A DNA stretch of 64,000 bases. Source: Ascaris suum. Lineage: Eukaryota; Nematoda; Chromadorea; Rhabditida; Ascarididae. Each line of letters opens with the position of its first letter. Within the stretch, counting starts at the first letter, position 1. A model generated the notes under the pieces. It saw only the letters and a list, made by a program, of their open reading frames with translations, was not told the origin of the DNA and made no database searches. The translations under genes and the position numbers were made by a program. The stretch covers positions 4,783,213 to 4,847,212 of the forward strand of contig CM024172.1 of assembly GCA_013433145.1 (NCBI GenBank), written 5' to 3'. Below, piece by piece: positions 62,919 through 64,000 of this stretch.

Positions 62919-63399
62919 AATTGCTTATGTGACGCGCAACTGATATAAATTTCAGTGTCGAAGTACATGCGCTACGGAGATTGACGTATGTTGACACTGC
63001 CGACATTTGCGAGCGATTTAAGAAAGCAACGCTCGACGAATTACCGAAACCCCATCACTGACACGAAATGGCAGCAGGCGCCGCTTCTCAACAGGATCGT
63101 GGGTCTCTTCTAGAGATGTGAAACAAACATCTGAAATCTCAGATATGATAGAGATCATGGTGAAAAGACGTTATATAAGTAGCGCAAGTTTTGTGTTGCT
63201 TCATTTATGAGCACTTAACAACTGATCTTATCTCTGTCTTGAAACATCGCGAGTTTGGTGCTACTTCAATTGATAGCTTGTTGTGGAAGAAATCAGAGAT
63301 GTGCTGTTTATGTTTGACGAGATGGCGGGGAAAAGGATGCAAGGAATATGGCCTATCGAGCCAGATGTAGCTATTTCTTCGAAGTATCCTCGTCAGCAG

Positions 63400-64000
63400 G
63401 AACAGGCGCAAAACAAGGGGGCATTTGTTCCTCGACATCCTTATGAACTCTCGAAGGACTCTTGAGAAAGATGAAGACTGCAGATGGTTTCAATTTATTC
63501 AGCAAATAACTCCAAATGCTTCTCTTTGCGGACGAAGTGGTACTCGTTGCCGATGACCCAAAAAACTTGCAGTTATTCACCGAACAAGTTCAACAAGAAT
63601 GCCAAGAAAATTGGGCTCAGCATTGCAAATGCAAAACGAAGTGGATGAAAAATGCGCTCTATATTTATTTCCCATGAAGCTCGATAGTGGAAATATCGAA
63701 GTTGTGGAGCCGTTTGTACACTTAGGATAGACTTGCAAATGAGCGGCGATTTGGGTCAGGAATTAAGCAGATGAAAAAGAGCGCATTGGCTAATATTCAC
63801 CAAGCTCAACGATATCTATTGCGACCCAATGATAAAAATGTCCGTAAAGCGAGAACTTTTCACTTCGACGGCCATCCCTGTTCTTCTATGAAGAGCGAAA
63901 CGTGGAATACCACACTCGCTGAAGAAAACAAACTAGCAGCGACCCAGTGAACAATGGAAAGGCGAATGGAAAGTATAAATTAACTGCAACACACCACAAA
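63400..64000 (+). pseudogene. RTE-type non-LTR retrotransposon reverse transcriptase, 3' part, decayed, runs off the window
   Basis: Plus-strand remains of an RTE-clade RT. At 63514-63621 one frame reads QMLLFADEVVLVADDPKNLQ, the FADD box with the second Asp changed to Glu, then EQVQQECQENWAQ. After frame changes come KTKWMKNA, VEPFVHLG, a segment ALANIHQAQ followed by NDKNVRKARTF, and SETWNTTLAEENKLAATQ, interrupted by a stop, then MERRMES. These match the palm and thumb order of RTE elements (ADDxVLxA, KTKxM, YLG, GSETW, RAMERRM). At least two frameshifts, stops and the altered active site show it is dead. The upstream boundary is approximate. Confidence 0.85.

Larger units (their letters stand above)
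60540..63400. other. Intergenic region downstream of gale-1
   Basis: No gene could be assembled. It contains two inverted repeats, listed separately. A minus-strand frame at 62434-62778 (114 codons) has no domain and sits in a less AT-rich patch that may be another repeat. Confidence 0.5.

Overview
The window looks like nuclear DNA from a nematode, most likely a clade V (strongylid or hookworm-like) species. This is inferred from spliced genes with TTTCAG-type acceptors, a UDP-galactose 4-epimerase close to the C. elegans form, a nematode-type peptide GPCR, RTE-type retrotransposon debris, long (TA)n arrays and AT-rich intergenic DNA. There is nothing bacterial or viral. Splice models were built by eye by matching reading frame and intron phase, with no transcript support.

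Five protein-coding genes can be assembled. From left to right: (1) a divergent FMRFamide-receptor-like GPCR on the minus strand (about 6.2-10.5 kb, both ends unresolved); (2) a two-exon secreted glycine-rich protein with a strict four-doublet cysteine cluster, minus strand, 24443-26403, complete; (3) a six-exon secreted Tyr/Gly/Ser-rich modular protein with recurrent YxRP motifs and three duplicated cysteine-ended exons, minus strand, 34628-39325, which appears complete and belongs to no family I know; (4) a ten-exon MFSD8/CLN7-like lysosomal transporter, minus strand, 44795-50656, complete except for the extreme N-terminus; (5) gale-1, UDP-glucose/galactose 4-epimerase, plus strand, 56290-60501, complete in seven exons.

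The rest is mostly intergenic. It carries two decayed non-LTR reverse transcriptase fragments (15.4-16.0 kb minus, and 63.5 kb to the window end plus), three (TA)n arrays (28.7, 32.6 and 37.6 kb), G-rich tracts able to form quadruplexes (13.2, 35.6 and 57.9 kb), several snap-back inverted repeats (1.4, 12.7, 61.4 and 62.8 kb), and a GC-rich block packed with short hairpins 230 bp upstream of gale-1 (55.86-56.05 kb).

The genes do not form an operon or a recognisable pathway. The two secreted low-complexity genes share one layout: minus strand, signal-peptide first exon, phase-1 introns and Cys-rich segments. They are the best candidates for undescribed structural (cuticle, eggshell or secretion) proteins.
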